A DNA stretch of 64,000 nucleotides from Cordia subcordata (GCA_028554755.1 JAPTOF010000005.1:2628501-2692500), one strand, 5' to 3'. Shown: positions 44,810 to 56,931, numbered from the stretch's first letter. The notes: generated by a model not told the origin, from the letters alone. Numbers and translations are program-made.

Positions 44810-45180
44810 TCATCTAGATTTTGATGGCAAATATAATTGTGAAATACCATTATTGCCGAGACCAATTATACCCACAATGCATTCTTTCATGATTTGAAAT
44901 CTATTCTTCCACCGTCCAAATGTTCTCTCTATTACACTTTTCAATAAAGAATGACAATAATTGAAAACTCTTTTGGACTTTGAGGGACTTAATTTTTGTA
45001 ATCTTGCAAATGATACCTCTCATTTTTGTATGGAGCAAGAAATCCTTTAATATTTGGATATCCAAAGTCCACCAAATAAAATTGATCTATGTGATAAATA
45101 AAAAATTAGAAGAGAATAAAATAAAGAAAATTGAAGAGTTTCTTTTTTATAATAAAGAAAAAACTAACCTCTAATGGGCA
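44810..45180 (-). pseudogene. PIF/Harbinger transposase fragment with an intron
   Basis: Reading minus: an exon ending MPIR, a GT...AG intron at 45168-45087, then DQFYLVDFGYPNIKGFLAPY and KNERYHLQDYKN, then after a frameshift SVIERTFGRWKNRFQIMK (44880-44938). FYLVDxGY with its Asp (codon at 45067-45069) and VIERTFG with its Glu (codon at 44927-44929) correspond to the second and third catalytic residues of the DDE domain in HARBI1/ALP1-like proteins. The first Asp was not found upstream. One stop after HLQDYKN plus the frameshift make it non-functional. The splice join restores the frame across MPIR-DQFYLVD, supporting the intron. Confidence 0.8.
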
Positions 45181-46453
45181 TCTTGAATTTTTATGTTTCA
45201 TGAAATCATGCATGGTTAAATGATTCAGAGTAAGAAAGAAACTAGCATGTAATTTCATAATGAAATCAATGTCACAAAATGAATTGCAACTACAATAAAA
45301 TCTAAAATAAATTGTCTTAAGTTTACAAAGAATCTTACATAGAAAGCAATCATAGTTCCAACAGAATCATCCCCCACTTGTTTGATCTGAATGGTGACTT
45401 TACCAAACAGGTACTTTTTCTTAAATGAAAAGCCAGCCCCTGAACAATAATCAAAACTTAACAGGTTCAACATTTTATCAAAAATCCAAAAGAATAGCAC
45501 TTTTCTAGTGGTGAAAGCAAAATGGACAATGAAAATGAAGCTTAGGCATATGTAATCAACATATGCACTTATATCATAACAGAAAAAGCTACTTAAATAA
45601 TCAAAACTAGTGATTACTACTGCAAGTCAAGATGGTCATCTGTTTTACACCTAAAGGTTGGAAGATAAAGGAAGACGGACAAAAATATAAAGAGTGACAA
45701 TATATATTAGGAAGGACTCTTCCACTCATGTGATTTCTAATATCATTAACTATATTCTGCCCACGTACAACAACACTTTACCATTTAAAACACCACCACA
45801 TCCTAATCCCTTTCATACCTACCTCCATACCCACAAACTTTCCCAAGCAAATTCTTGAAGTCCTAAGCCTCCAAAAACCCATACCCACAACAATTTACCA
45901 TTCAAAAATCAACTATAATCAACATTTTAACAAAAACCCATTAAAACCCTTTTCAAAATTAACTATAATCAATATTATAATCAACATTTTAGCATATTCT
46001 ACACACTCTCTAAACCCTTCACGTCACGCATCCCTCTTATGTGAACACCAATTTCATCACGCGACTCCAAAAAACAAAAAATAGAAAGACAAGCATGTAA
46101 GAAAATACCTTGGTGATGGTGAGGAGGTTGACCCTAAGGTGGTGGCCATGAATGTTACTATTCCTAAATGTGGTAGCTACAAGCTACGGTGGTAGCTATG
46201 GAGGTAAAGTATGGACAAGATGTTGTAAGCAATGTTGTTGAAGGAAAGAAGCATTACAGTGATGTTACGAAGGAGAATGCTTAGGGGTATTTTGGGAAAC
46301 AAAAATTTTATTAAACTTTTAAAAGTACCAAGTGTGTCCTCTTTTCTAGCTTATAAGATTTAAGTTCCTGATTTCCATCTTCTTTCTGATAGTTGTAAAA
46401 CTAAGATCTTATCATAAGAATCTTATTATAAGCTCTAAATAAACACTACTTCT
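45181..46453. other. Rest of the Harbinger element
   Basis: A minus-strand open frame at 45255-45500 has no motif I recognise. No second (Myb/SANT-like) ORF could be identified. The remainder is AT-rich. Confidence 0.4.
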
Positions 46454-46752
46454 TAAAATAAGATCTTTATTATTAACTAAAAGGCAATCAAGGGATAGAG
46501 AAAAAAACTTTGTAGCTCGTCATGTGTAGTAGATTGTTGTACGAAATGTTGTGGCTTTGGTACTTTTTATAGTTGTATGTCAAAAATCCCTCTCCTGCCT
46601 AAGCTAATATTGGTATCCTAAATTTACATTTTTGTCCTTAATTTATAATGTAAAAAGATTTTAAAGTAAGGTTATTATGGTCTTTTAGCCAACTTACCTT
46701 AAATGCGACAAACTCCATGAACTAGCAGAGAAATATGCTTTGCTTTTTGCTT
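46454..46752. other. Unassigned sequence
   Basis: No gene or repeat boundary recognised; likely older DNA next to the Harbinger insertion. Confidence 0.35.
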
Positions 46753-46904
46753 GAACATCCCTACTTTTGCTCTGTTTTTGTGATGAAGTAAAGAAGGAAA
46801 CCTAGCTCACCCAAATTGCTGCCTTCACTCTTAGTTGAATAGAATTGAATTGATCTCTAATAGTAGCCATTCTAACTCTCTCTTTCAGCTCAAGTGTGTT
46901 GTTG

Positions 46905-46939
<35 letters not shown>

Positions 46940-47102
46940 CATCCCTGCTTTTGTTCTTTTTTTTTGTGTTTTTGTGATAAAGCAAAGAAGAAAACCTAGC
47001 TCAACTAAACTGCTACCTTCACTCTCCAATTGAATAGAATTGAATTGATCGCTAATAGTATCCATTCAAACTCTCTCGCTCAGCTCAGGTGTGTTGTTGT
47101 TC

Positions 47103-47126
<24 letters not shown>
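46753..47126 (+). repeat. Tandem duplication of about 185 bp, each copy ending in (TA)n
   Basis: Copy 1 (46753-46936) and copy 2 (46937-47126) both start GAACATCCCTRCTTTTG, share AATAGAATTGAATTGATC and end GTGTGTTGTTGTTCTATATA. They differ by scattered substitutions. Confidence 0.9.
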
Positions 47127-47133
<7 letters not shown>

Positions 47134-47740
47134 CATATGTTCGTCATTTGTTGTTCTGCCTTTCACATTGAAAGTGTTGTGTTCGAGTTGTCCTTTTTCA
47201 GCTAAAGCTCTTATAAATTTGATGGATAAATTGTTTTTGTTTATGATTATAAGAGTATTGCTCTTTAAACATTGTCTCTTAATTGAGAGTGGACTTGAGA
47301 ATTGAAATCCTATTCTAGTTACATTTATCGTGATCATAAAATGTCTCATATTTTCATGAAAGAAGCATGACCAAAACTTTCTAGTGAATTTTCCCTGGTA
47401 TCAAACATATTGCTCGTTAAACATGACTTCTAAAGAAATTACTCATCATACATGATCATGTGGTACAATTGAATTGTCTTCACAACAAGAGAGATTTAAA
47501 CGACAATACAATATGATAAAAGAAAATGTTGAAATGTCAAGTATGAGAGAATATTTAAAGAAAATTTCTTTTTCTTTTTTGAATAGTAAAGAAGGAAATT
47601 GTGTCATTGTTTCACACCTCTAGATTAAGTTCTATGATTACAATTCCACTATCTTTTTTTTTATCAAATATCACGTCTTATCCTGCAAAGGCTCATATAG
47701 TCTCCTCATGTTTTGTCCCTACAAAGATTAACCTACAAAA
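47127..47740. other. Unassigned sequence
   Basis: AT-rich with short frames only. A T-run lies at 47654-47662. Confidence 0.35.
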
Positions 47741-47931
47741 CAAATAAGCTAGGCACCGGTGTGGTATCGACCAAAGAGTTTCTGATGCCTAAGTCAGTGT
47801 TTTCCTCTTTGGGTAATTTTAAGGATGAAATAAAGTATGAATGGTGAAGTTGCCTCATTTGGACGTAAAGGGGTCCAATTTATAGTTTAGGGACGAGAGA
47901 CATGTGTCATCTTAACAGGATGAATGGGTGG
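47741..47931 (-). repeat. Probable 3' LTR of the Tat element, first part
   Basis: Contains TGATGCCTAAGTCAGTGTTT and TTGCCTCATTTGGACGTAAA followed, on minus, by a TATAAATTGGACCCC TATA-like box, phrases typical of Tat LTRs. It lies beyond the antisense ORF, where the 3' LTR of a minus-strand Tat element is expected. Interrupted by the solo LTR at 47932. Confidence 0.4.
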
Positions 47932-49748
47932 TAATGTGTTGTGTTTTTGTGCACGTTTATATTATTAATTACCTTTGTTTTAGAGGTATCTTGAGCCTTA
48001 GAAGGTGCATTAGTGTAGTACATATACTAGAGTTAGGCTTAAGCATAAGCAAATGTACATAGTTGAGTTTCTAAGTCAAATGCTATACTAAATGCTAAAT
48101 TTTGTGCCTTAGGTGACCTATAGGGCTAAAATGGAGCTTGAACAAGAATGAATGTTGAAGATAGAAGAGGTACAAGTCGGGTGATGAAGGCCGAGAGCAA
48201 GAAAGAGACAATAGAAGGCCAACTGGAGGCGCCGGTTGACCTAGAAAAATTGCTAGTCGACCGGCTAGTGCAGAAAGCATCACTATGAGAGCCGGTCGAG
48301 CTAAGAAGAAAAGCTAGTCGACCAGCTAGATCGACCGACAATGCGCAGCAGATGATATAAAAGCACGATTTTCAGCTTTTAAAGGGGATGATCTTGAGAC
48401 CCATCACACACCTATCATACACACAAAAATCCTAGCTACACCACCTCTCACACACTAAAACAAACACAAATATACCAAGATTCAAGCTTTTAATTAGGGT
48501 TTTAACACTTGTAATTGCAAGATCAAGACAAAGATTTCAAGAGCAAAGCTAAGCATGAAAGGGAGGTTCATCTTTCTCTTTTGTACTTAGTTTTCTCTAT
48601 GTTAGAATAGATCTTTTATGTGTGATTGAAGCTTTATTATGGGTTGATTGAGTATTACTTTGATACGAGATTTTGATAGTTTAATATATATGTTTGATTT
48701 TAATGCTTCAATGGCTACTTACATACATGTCTATGTGTTTGTTGAAATGCCTAGGTGAAAGAACATATCTATTTAGAGGCTTAATTGCTATTTAAAACTT
48801 CTAAATCATTGTATGAGCATGTCTAGGTGTTTAAGTAGTGATTCCTTAAAGTGGGTCTTGTAGCTATGCATGTCTATGTGTGTTTTTACATACCTTAATA
48901 GCCATTTTAGCTTTTATGACATACATGTTGGATTCTAATGCATAAATTGGTATGACCTAAATATGTCTAAGTGTTTAAGGTTAGAATATGCTTTATATTC
49001 ATTCGTACCATACTCGAGAACTTGTATGATGTGCTTAATTGCCAAATCTGGCTTTGTGTAATGCTATGATTGGTGGTTCTTCACAAGTAATTAAGCCTAA
49101 TTTAGTCTCCTTTGGCTTTAAACCCTGCCAATAGGTCTCGAGCTAGCTTAATTGACCTTAGAAAGCCTAGTTCTTGGCTTTAAACCCAGCCAATGATTTA
49201 GAACCTAAGGTAAGACCAATTATCATCACCAAGGAACATAATTAGCTAAATTGTGCCGTAGTTCATAAGGACCACGCTATTGCCTCTGGGTAGCTAGCAC
49301 CTAGGGATAGACCTGCACCGAGTCTAGGGTTTGTAGGGGAGGTTGATTAGATTCCTAGCTTAAAGCACCCCTTCTTAAAGCAAAACCATCAAAGTTAATC
49401 CCATAGCAAAGTTAGTACCCAAATCACCCATAGTTAAGCGGATGTCACCCATTGCACCATTGCTTGTGTAAATTCCCTTTTACTAACTTGTTCTCCCTTG
49501 CATTTATTTTCTTTAGTTCGTTTAGATTAGTTTAATTTACTTTGAGCTCCCTTCACATCAAAAATGACCAAAATGAATTCCTAGTTTAGCTTGTTTTCTT
49601 TCCAATTTTCTAGGACACACATTTAGCTTTCATTCACCATTTCCCGCCTTCTTGAAGGATCGACCCTGCCTTTGCACATTAGACTACACGACCTGTGCAC
49701 TTACAGGCTTTTAATTAAGGCTTAATGCTTAATTAGCAAGAAGCATCA
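47932..49748 (+). repeat. Solo LTR (Athila-like) with GGTGG target duplication
   Basis: 1817 bp, TAATGTGTTGTG...GCATCA, flanked by a perfect GGTGG (47927-47931, 49749-49753). It aligns with the LTRs of the 11.2 kb element and, more closely in its start, with the solo LTR at 59425-61323. TATAAAAG at 48356-48363 with TAGTCGACCGGC and GATCGACCGAC upstream; paired GGCTTTAAACCC hairpins near 49111 and 49171. Confidence 0.9.
48225..48363 (+). promoter_or_regulatory. Promoter region of the solo LTR
   Basis: TATAAAAG at 48356-48363 with TAGTCGACCGGC (48255 on), GCCGGTCGAGC, TAGTCGACCAGC and GATCGACCGAC upstream. Confidence 0.5.
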
Positions 49749-49753
49749 GGTGG

Positions 49754-50148
49754 CCATCGGGCCTATTGGAAACATGGTTGGGAGGTGCATCAGGTTGATC
49801 AAGTAAGCCTAGTCTAGGGAGGTATCATCTGGAAGATCATGATAAAGCCGATGGTGGTCGCTAATCTCATATCATTAGCCCCTATTTGGGGACGTGCCAC
49901 ATCGGGACGTTACTAAATGTTTCATGATCATTAGATTGCATATTTCGGCATTTTCTTGGGCTCCTAACACATAGAGGTAGGTCACTTTGTTTTCCTATGC
50001 GCACATGTGCTGCACGAAACAGTGGGCTTATCTATAATAATGGCGCCTCTTGGAAACATGCAACAGAACTGCCCTTTCAGTCGTGACTCTTTATCTAACT
50101 GGCATTTTTATCTTTGTTTTTGAATTTCAAATTACTTTAATTTCACAG
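49754..50148. other. Probable rest of the Tat LTR and 3' border
   Basis: Continues the sequence interrupted at 47931. No PPT could be placed with confidence. Confidence 0.35.
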
Positions 50149-50156
50149 TATAAATA
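50149..50156 (+). promoter_or_regulatory. TATA box for the antisense ORF
   Basis: TATAAATA on +, upstream of the coding debris that starts around 50228-50472 and in the orientation opposite to pol. No other promoter hallmark was identified. Confidence 0.4.
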
Positions 50157-50471
50157 ACATTCTACCCTTTCAATTTCATTTCTTCATTTTCTGCTTTTGT
50201 ATTTACTTAGCAATTATCTCTGAGTCCATGTCTTCATTCCTCATCTTTGCTTTCAACAGTCTTTCTCATCACTCTTCGAAACGTCTCCAACACAATCATT
50301 CCAGCAACCTCTTCTTCTCTAGGAGTTACTTAAAACTTCCCTTCACGCTCTCTTTCCTAAGTACATCTGCCTTATACCATTCATTTCGTTTCTTTATCTT
50401 CATTTATTTTCAATAAATCAGCCCCTGTGTACCTCTTTCTTTCTCTTTCTCTATTCATTTTGTGCGTTTGA

Positions 50472-53200
50472 TGTCAGATACCCTTAGCCCATCTCGAAAT
50501 AAAGGAGAGAAACCTTTGCTCCCATGTCTATTCTCGAGGACCATAGAGTTAGGGATTCTGTTAACTTCTCATATATATTCGATAACCTAGGTAGCTTTGA
50601 GGCTTCTGTTTCCCATAGCCTCGATTCTTTCAAAGAGGCCTTAGCCTTTAGCTTCGATGTTGACTTTATTTTGGACTTCCCCTGAGAGGAGTTCTATCCA
50701 ATTGGCAACGCTTCACACATGGATTCTGATCGAAATCCTACCCTAGCGGTACAGCTAAAAACCTAGAGATCCCTATCCCCGAGGATCGGGTTGTTGAAGT
50801 GGACGAAGTAGCCTAGAATAGTGAATTTGTCGATCCTTCCCCCATGGAGGAGGATCGCTTATCGGGAGAAGGCGGTGCCATTGCCTCTAATTGCAAGGGT
50901 GTCGATGATGCTGCTTGGGGCCCTTCTGATAAGGAGGTTGCTGAAGACGTGGAAGACGTCCTCATAGAGGATGTCTTGATAGAGAAAGCCCTAAAGGTGG
51001 TTGGAGTTGGTGCCCCATTTAACTCTTTCATTTAGGATCCTATACTCGACCTTAGTATCTTACAAAATATTTCTCTTTGTTTGAGGAGTCCAAAAGCCTA
51101 CGTGGTCAAACTCCCTAATCCCCACGAGTATCGTTGCTAGGGAGAAGAGGGCGAGATAGTGTTTCATGAGGATTTCTTCACTATGCACTTAAGGTTGCCA
51201 ATCCCTAAGTTCATTTGAGACTACCTAAACCATTATGGGATTTTCGCCAGCCAGTTGTGTTTGAATGGATGGGTAGCTCTTGTCGGATGGTACTTATATC
51301 TTAAGGCAAACCGAATCAAGCCCTCTATCAACTTCTTCCACTACATGTTTTACCTTTCACAGAATCAGAAGAAAGTGTTGTATTACATAGTTGCGAGGAA
51401 TTAGGAAGTGGTTTTGAAGTGGAATCCTTCCTCGCACATGGGGTGGCATTATAAGTATGTGTTTGTGAGTTACCCGAGCCCCTGGGAAGTAAATTTAGAG
51501 TGGTCCCAGCTTGACGTCAAACGGGGGATCGGGAAGGAACTCAACAAGGCCTGAAACATTACCCAAAGAGAAGAAGAAAGATATAATTTACTTAGAGATA
51601 TAGGGAGAGATTTTTTTCCCACTTATCAAGCTACTGATAGAGTCACGGCCTTTGGGTTATACCCAGAATTTATTCCATGGCTAATCATCTATAGTCGGAG
51701 CTCTTTTTCTTATTTTCTTTCAACTGTATTCATTATCTATTATTAGACTTGTACTCATGTTCTTTTTCTTTTTCCTGTAGACATGGCTGCTCAACAAAGG
51801 AGACAGCTTACTCACCAGCAAGAAGATATCCTACGCTAGTTTAAGGTACGTTATCAGGACGGTCAAGCATCTCGGGCACCACAATTAGCCGATCAAGACA
51901 GTCGACCTAATCAATTTGCAACTCATGAAGGCCAAGGCATTCCTACTAGAAGGACTGCCCAAGGTGCTGTCATCCGCGAGAGTGGTCCTCTCCTTCACCC
52001 AAGCCTCAGCCAGGATCGAGAAGGCAAGCTTCTCGTCAAAGAAGTCTCCAACGATTCTGAGAAGATGGAGCATAAGCCCCTTTAGCGTCTCAAGAAAGGG
52101 CCACCTCAATCAGACGAGGCTAAATCTTCCCATCACCGTCGAACATCAAGGTGATCATCGTTTTTTGCTCTTTCCTCTCCACCCACGACCACTACAACCA
52201 GCGCTTCGCAATCGGGACTGCAGAGTATCTCGATGGTCGATCTTGGGATTTCGGGGAGGAATATATCCACCCTAATCACCTCTGCCCATATTTCGGATCT
52301 CTCTATTGCTCATTGGGGACCACAAACAATCGGGTATGCGTCTCTTTTTCAACTTTCATTCTGCTGGGTTTAGCTTTTTCTCTTGCTCACTTTCTTGCTT
52401 TTTTCCTTTAGCTGTGGGAAATCCTTTCAGAGGCCCTCGAGCTCATCAAGTCCTCTGACCACATGGTTAACGAGCTAACCAATCATTCTTTGTGTACTAC
52501 TAATGCTACAGAGATAGACAGACTCCGAAAAGAGATGGACAAGCTAAAGACGTCCAAGGACAACACCAGGTCGCGGTATCTCTCGAAGCTTTAAAGCCGG
52601 AGAAATCAGTATGCTGAGAAAATGAAGAAGAAGGAGAAGGAGGTTCGAGTCAGAGAAGGTCGAATCGAGCACTAGAGACCTCAGTTAATAACCAACAAAT
52701 GGCCCTAAAGAAAGTGATTTGATGAAGTGGAGAGGCTTCGCTAGGATATAGAGGCCTTTTAGTTGGCTAATCAGTCTGCCAGTTACCGTACTGCCCAACT
52801 GGAGGAAGAGCTCAAGAATGCCAAGAAGACTGCAATTGTAGACTACAAGGCCACACTAGAGTACCAATGTTAGCTCTTTTAGCAGAGGGCAGTGCAATAC
52901 GAGAGTGGCATTAAGTAGGGGGCCAGAAAGGTTGTAAAGCTACTGCGGAGAGATCCTCCCATTCCCCTCGAGTCCTTGGTCGAGGCTGTACTGGATGAAC
53001 TGGTCCCCATGCTTGTTGCCCCAGATGCTGATGCTAGGGGTTTGAGTAGTACCGTAGCCGATCCTCCCATGTTGGCATCTGATGCGACCGCCAATATGGT
53101 TGAGGAGCACAATGAGGAGGTCCCTCCAATTGTCATTGTTGAGGACGTCGTTGTTGCTGGCGTTGGTAAAAGGGCCATGGAGGTGCCGAAATTTGGGCCT
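50472..53200 (+). pseudogene. Extra ORF of the Tat element, antisense to pol (putative gypsy-type transposon domain)
   Basis: Reading +: MSDTLSPSRNKGEKPLLP (50472 on), a long acidic part, then VFHEDFFTMHLRLPIPKF and LNHYGIFASQLCLNGW (about 51158-51280), the pattern of the putative gypsy-type transposon domain encoded by extra ORFs of plant Tat/Ogre elements. After a possible intron ending at 51780 comes MAAQQRRQLTHQQEDIL. A clearer intron is 52334-52411 (GT...AG, 78 bp), which joins TTNNR to LWEILSEALELIKSS in frame. Then come charged, probably coiled-coil stretches with many stops (52500-52910) and an open C-terminal part at 52976-53245. Extra ORFs antisense to pol are described for Tat elements; their function is unknown. 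This copy has stops and frameshifts. Confidence 0.65.
52334..52411 (+). other. Likely intron in the antisense ORF
   Basis: Starts GTATGCG, ends in a T-rich tract and CCTTTAG. Removing it keeps the reading frame in phase 0 between exons. Confidence 0.55.
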
Positions 53201-53560
53201 TACTGCTTAATTTTGTTTGTTGAATATTGGAAAAATAATGTGTAATTTTAAATAATAGTTTTTTGCTCTTGGTAGAACAATACTTTTATTTTCTCTGTTC
53301 AGACATAGCCTGTTATCGATATTTTATTAATATATTTGTACTTTTACCTTGCTTTAATAAACGTCTAGTGTTTGATAAATGTTATAGTGTTTATTGTTAT
53401 TTCCTTAGTATTATTACGCATCGAGTGGCAATAAATCAGTAGGAATTGAACAAGTAATAATCTTTTGCAACAATAACCATATTTACTGGCATGGAACCAT
53501 GATTTATCATTCATTCATTAAACAATTGGAGTACATAGAGATTTTTCGACGTTGTGGTCA
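53201..53560. other. Region between converging antisense ORF and integrase
   Basis: AT-rich, with AATAAAC (about 53356) on + and TTTATT motifs (minus AATAAA) that could serve as polyadenylation signals for both strands. No coding content. Confidence 0.4.
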
Positions 53561-54520
53561 AACATAATACTTTTTCAAGTGTTCAGAGTTCTATGCAATC
53601 GGGAGTAGTGTCTTATCAGCTTTTGCCAATCTGAAAGTTCCTAGTCGGATAACCTTCACGACCCAATAAGGGCTTTCTCAATTTTCATCAAGTTTAGGAA
53701 GTGATGTTTGTGTAGGACCATGTCCTTTAGGCCGATATTCTTTGGCTTGATTTTGCCTGTCAAGTGTCACTTCAGGTTCTTCCTAGTTGCTTCATTCTTG
53801 ATCCCTACCTCTTTGTGTACTTTCTTTTAAACTTCATCATTCTCTTCTCATTCAAAATGTTTCACCTGTAGTGTTGGGATAAGATTTCAATTGTTATCAC
53901 CCTACCATAACCCTTTTACCTCTTCAAGCTTTGCTTTCAATGTGCTCACTATGGCTCTGTTGATGACTTTCACTCGTCCATTCGCTTGGGGATGCGCCAC
54001 TGAGAAGAAATGCAAACTAATCTTCAATTCACTAGCTCTTTCCTTGAAATATTTTGAGTCAAATTGTTGGCCATGATTGGTAATAATAGCCTTGGGAACG
54101 CTGAATCTATGTATAATATTTTTCCATACAAAGGTCCATGCTGCCTTATCGGTTATTGTCACCACTACTTTTCACTCAACCCATTTCGTAAAGTAATTGA
54201 CAACCATGAAGGCAAACTTTGGCATTGGCCTGATAATGTCTAGCTGCCACTAAGCAAATGGCCATGCACTTGTTATCAAGGTCAGGATCGCAGATGCTAA
54301 GTGTTGGATATTGGCCTTTTTTTGGCAACAGTCACACTTCATAACAATCTCCTTAACTACCTTTGTAACAGTTGGCCAGTAATATCCTTGTCAGATTGCT
54401 TTATGTGTCACTACACTTGTCCCTGAATGATTGGCGCACATTTTTTCATGCATCTCTCAATGACATATTCTCCTTTTGTCAAGCTGACACATTTCAATAA
54501 TGGTTCTCCAATGGCTCATT
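53561..54520 (-). pseudogene. Tat integrase, broken
   Basis: Integrase inserts cDNA into the genome. On minus: an HHCC part with CANHSGTSVVTHKAI, GYYWPTVTKVVKEIVMKCDC and CQ (54310-54440), the first part of the core with DIIRPMPKFAFMVVNYFTKW (the first catalytic Asp), then an open stretch (53902-54165) with FSVPKAIITNHGQQFDSKYF and AHPQANGRVKVINRAI, where the second Asp of the usual DNG motif is changed to N-H-G and the Glu of GQVE is replaced by Lys (GRVK). The C-terminal part (53570-53690) has YWVVKVIRLGTFRLAKAD and HLKKYYV. The altered catalytic residues and stops show it is dead. Confidence 0.9.
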
Positions 54521-55074
54521 TATATAGCTGATCTTTGAATATAATGAACCATGATGATTAATTTACTATTTTCTGAGTTTCTCGATCATTTTCTAGTAAG
54601 GTGCCGTCTTGTAAGTATTGCACTATCGAGCATCTCCAATCTGTCTCATCAGTAATAGTTGTGATTACAATGTTGACTGAGGGTCCCATAAGCCTCTCAA
54701 TGTTGATCACCTCTATTTCTTTAGAGGTAGAAGCGATTTCTGATAATGCATCGACTTGGGTATTGTCCTATCTTGAGATCTATTGTGCTAAAAATGTTTC
54801 AAAAAATGCAAGCGCCTCATTGATTTGCTTCTAGTATGGTTTCATCTTATTGCCTTTAGCTTCAAAGGTCTCGTTGACCTGTCTTTCAACCAGCAGCGAA
54901 TCTGTGTAGTCTTTTAATATCTATGCTCCCAGTTCTTTGAGCAATCTTATTCCTAATAACAATGCTTCATATTCAGCTCCATTGTTTGTGGTTTTGAAGT
55001 CAAACTTGACTGCATATTTCAATTCAATTCCATCTAGTCTCTCGATCACAATTTCTACTCCTGATCCTGCGTTG
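54521..55074 (-). pseudogene. Tat second (archaeal-type) RNase H and connector, broken
   Basis: On minus: INAGSGVEIVIERLDGIELK, YAVKFDFKTTNNGAEYEALL and LGIRLLKELGA, then YTDSLLVERQVNETFEAKGN and QVDALSEIASTS. These match the plant aRNH domain added to Tat/Ogre pol, including the NNxAEYEAL and DSxLV motifs. Two stops interrupt it. It is followed by the connector to integrase (VQYLQDGTLLENDRE). The solo LTR at 55075-56931 splits it from the first RNase H; the protein sequence resumes on the far side. Confidence 0.88.
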
Positions 55075-56931
55075 AGATGTGTTGGTTTCGTGTGTGATTT
55101 TGCATTGTATTTCTATATCTATTTTGAGGTGCTTTGTGCCCTATTAGGTGTATTAGTATAGCATTTATATCATACTTGAGCATATTAGGCTTTAGATGTC
55201 TATAGTTGAGCTTAAAGCATAAATGCTACACTAAAGTGCACTTAACTTGCCTTTTAGGTGAGATTTGGAACAATGCTTGGAGGTTAAAATGATGAAGAGG
55301 TGATGATAAAGTCAATCCAAAGGTGTTTTGGATGAGAAGAAAGCAAGAAAATTACATTTGCAAGCTCCCAGATGAAGAACGGAGTAACCAGGCGAAACCG
55401 AGTGTAATAGGAGCCAAATTTGGAGCTTGCAACCAAAGGGGACATGGAATAAGTTTGGACATGTTTATGGGGTACAAAAGAAGAAGAAAAATGGCTTGGG
55501 AGATTCCTGGAAGTGATGTAAAGCCATAGAAAAAAATTGCACGCGAATCGGAGCCAAAACGAAGCCGAAGGAGCAAAACAAGAAGAACCAGCTGAGTGCC
55601 CTTCAGAGAACCGGTGCACCGGGTCACTAGGCCGGTACAAACAATGAGAAACCTTCTTTTGGCAGAATTGAGGTCCCTTGGTACCGGTGCACTAGTTAGG
55701 TGTTCCGATAGTCGCAGAAAATTGGCTATAGAAGCTCTTTTTTGGCCATTTTATAAGAGAACAAGTCATATTCTTTCACACCCATCTCTCAAAATCCTAA
55801 TCCTCTCATCTCCCACCTCTCACACACTCTTCCATACACAAAATCACTTTGGAATCAAGTATTTAAGAGGATCAAACATAAGGATTTGGGAATAGCTCAT
55901 TGATTGTAAAGATATGGGTATTTGATGGATTTATATATATATGCTTGTGCTTAAGGTTATGATTGGCAAATTTACATTCATGTCTATGTGTTTGTAGAAA
56001 TGCCTCAATGATGTAGCATGTGTATATTGAAGTCTACTTTGCTATTAACCATTTCTAAATCATTAAGCTAGCATGTCTATGTGCTTGTGTGTTGACTACA
56101 TGAAGTGGGTATGCTTATATGCATGTCTATGTGTGTGTTTGCATATTTAATAGCATAAATAGTTTCTATTGCATACATGTCAGGTGCAATTGCTTAAATT
56201 GGTGTAATCTAAACATGTCTATGTGTTTAGTAGTAGAATAGTCCGGAGTATTCTCGAATGCCATGCCCTAGATGTGTTTTCCATGCACTTTAATGTCAAT
56301 TTCTGCTATTGTGATGCGATCGATGGTGCACAACTAGTAACTAGCCTAGGTCGAGTCCCCTTTGGCTTTAAATCTTGCCAATAAGAGTCCGGATAGATTT
56401 AGTTGACCTTAGTTCACTTAGGCAGGCTAGTTAGTCCACCCTAACACCCTAGGTTCATAAAGACCACGTCGTACTACTAGGCATCGCCACCTAAGAATGG
56501 ACCCGCATGCAGGCTTAGGGTACCAATTAGGAGGCTAATTATAGGTCTAGATTAGAGCACTTAGTATAATCCATCAAGTAACCCTAGAAAGACGTAGTAA
56601 TCACCCATAGGCAAGACATAATCACCTTGGTCCCCCATTTTTGACATTTGAATTCCCTTAGATTACTTGATTCCCCCATCACACACACACACCCCGCCTT
56701 TTTATTTCCTTGTTCTTAGATTAGGTTTATTTTTCCCGAGTTCCCTTTAAACCAAAAACCCTAAAAACATTCTAGTTAGGACCTCAACCGTAGCTTTTAG
56801 GACACACTTAGCTTAGGATACCATACACGTTAGGCCTCCCCGCGGATTTGACCCTGCACTCGCACACACTGTACTATACATGACCCATGCGCTTGCGGGC
56901 TATTTAGGCTTGTGCTCACGAATAGCGATCA
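55075..56931 (+). repeat. Solo LTR, family A, inserted in the Tat pol
   Basis: 1857 bp. Collinear with 22917-24860: AGATGTGTTGG (first base changed from T) to GCGATCA. Flanks CGTTG (55070-55074) and CTTTG (56932-56936) differ by one base and are probably the target duplication. Inverted repeat arms 55153-55168 and 55219-55234 match those of the other copy. Confidence 0.88.

Larger units (their letters stand above)
43889..46453 (-). mobile_element. PIF/Harbinger-like DNA transposon, decayed
   Basis: About 2.57 kb. It is flanked by TAA at 43886-43888 and 46454-46456, the 3-bp target duplication type of this superfamily. The ends are imperfect inverted repeats: left ACTGTGTTTGTTATATGCTT, right (reverse complement) AGTAGTGTTTATTTAGAGCT. 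Subterminal palindromes on the AGATCTTA theme occur at both ends (43930-43980, 46405-46470). A HARBI1/ALP1-like transposase fragment lies inside on minus. Exact edges are approximate. Confidence 0.65.

Noticed and set aside
53891..54076. Plus-strand frame opposite the Tat integrase
   Set aside because: Complement of the integrase core on minus, which carries the recognisable motifs.
55596..55895. Open frames inside the family A solo LTR
   Set aside because: They lie in LTR sequence and are not conserved in the other LTR copies; regarded as chance.
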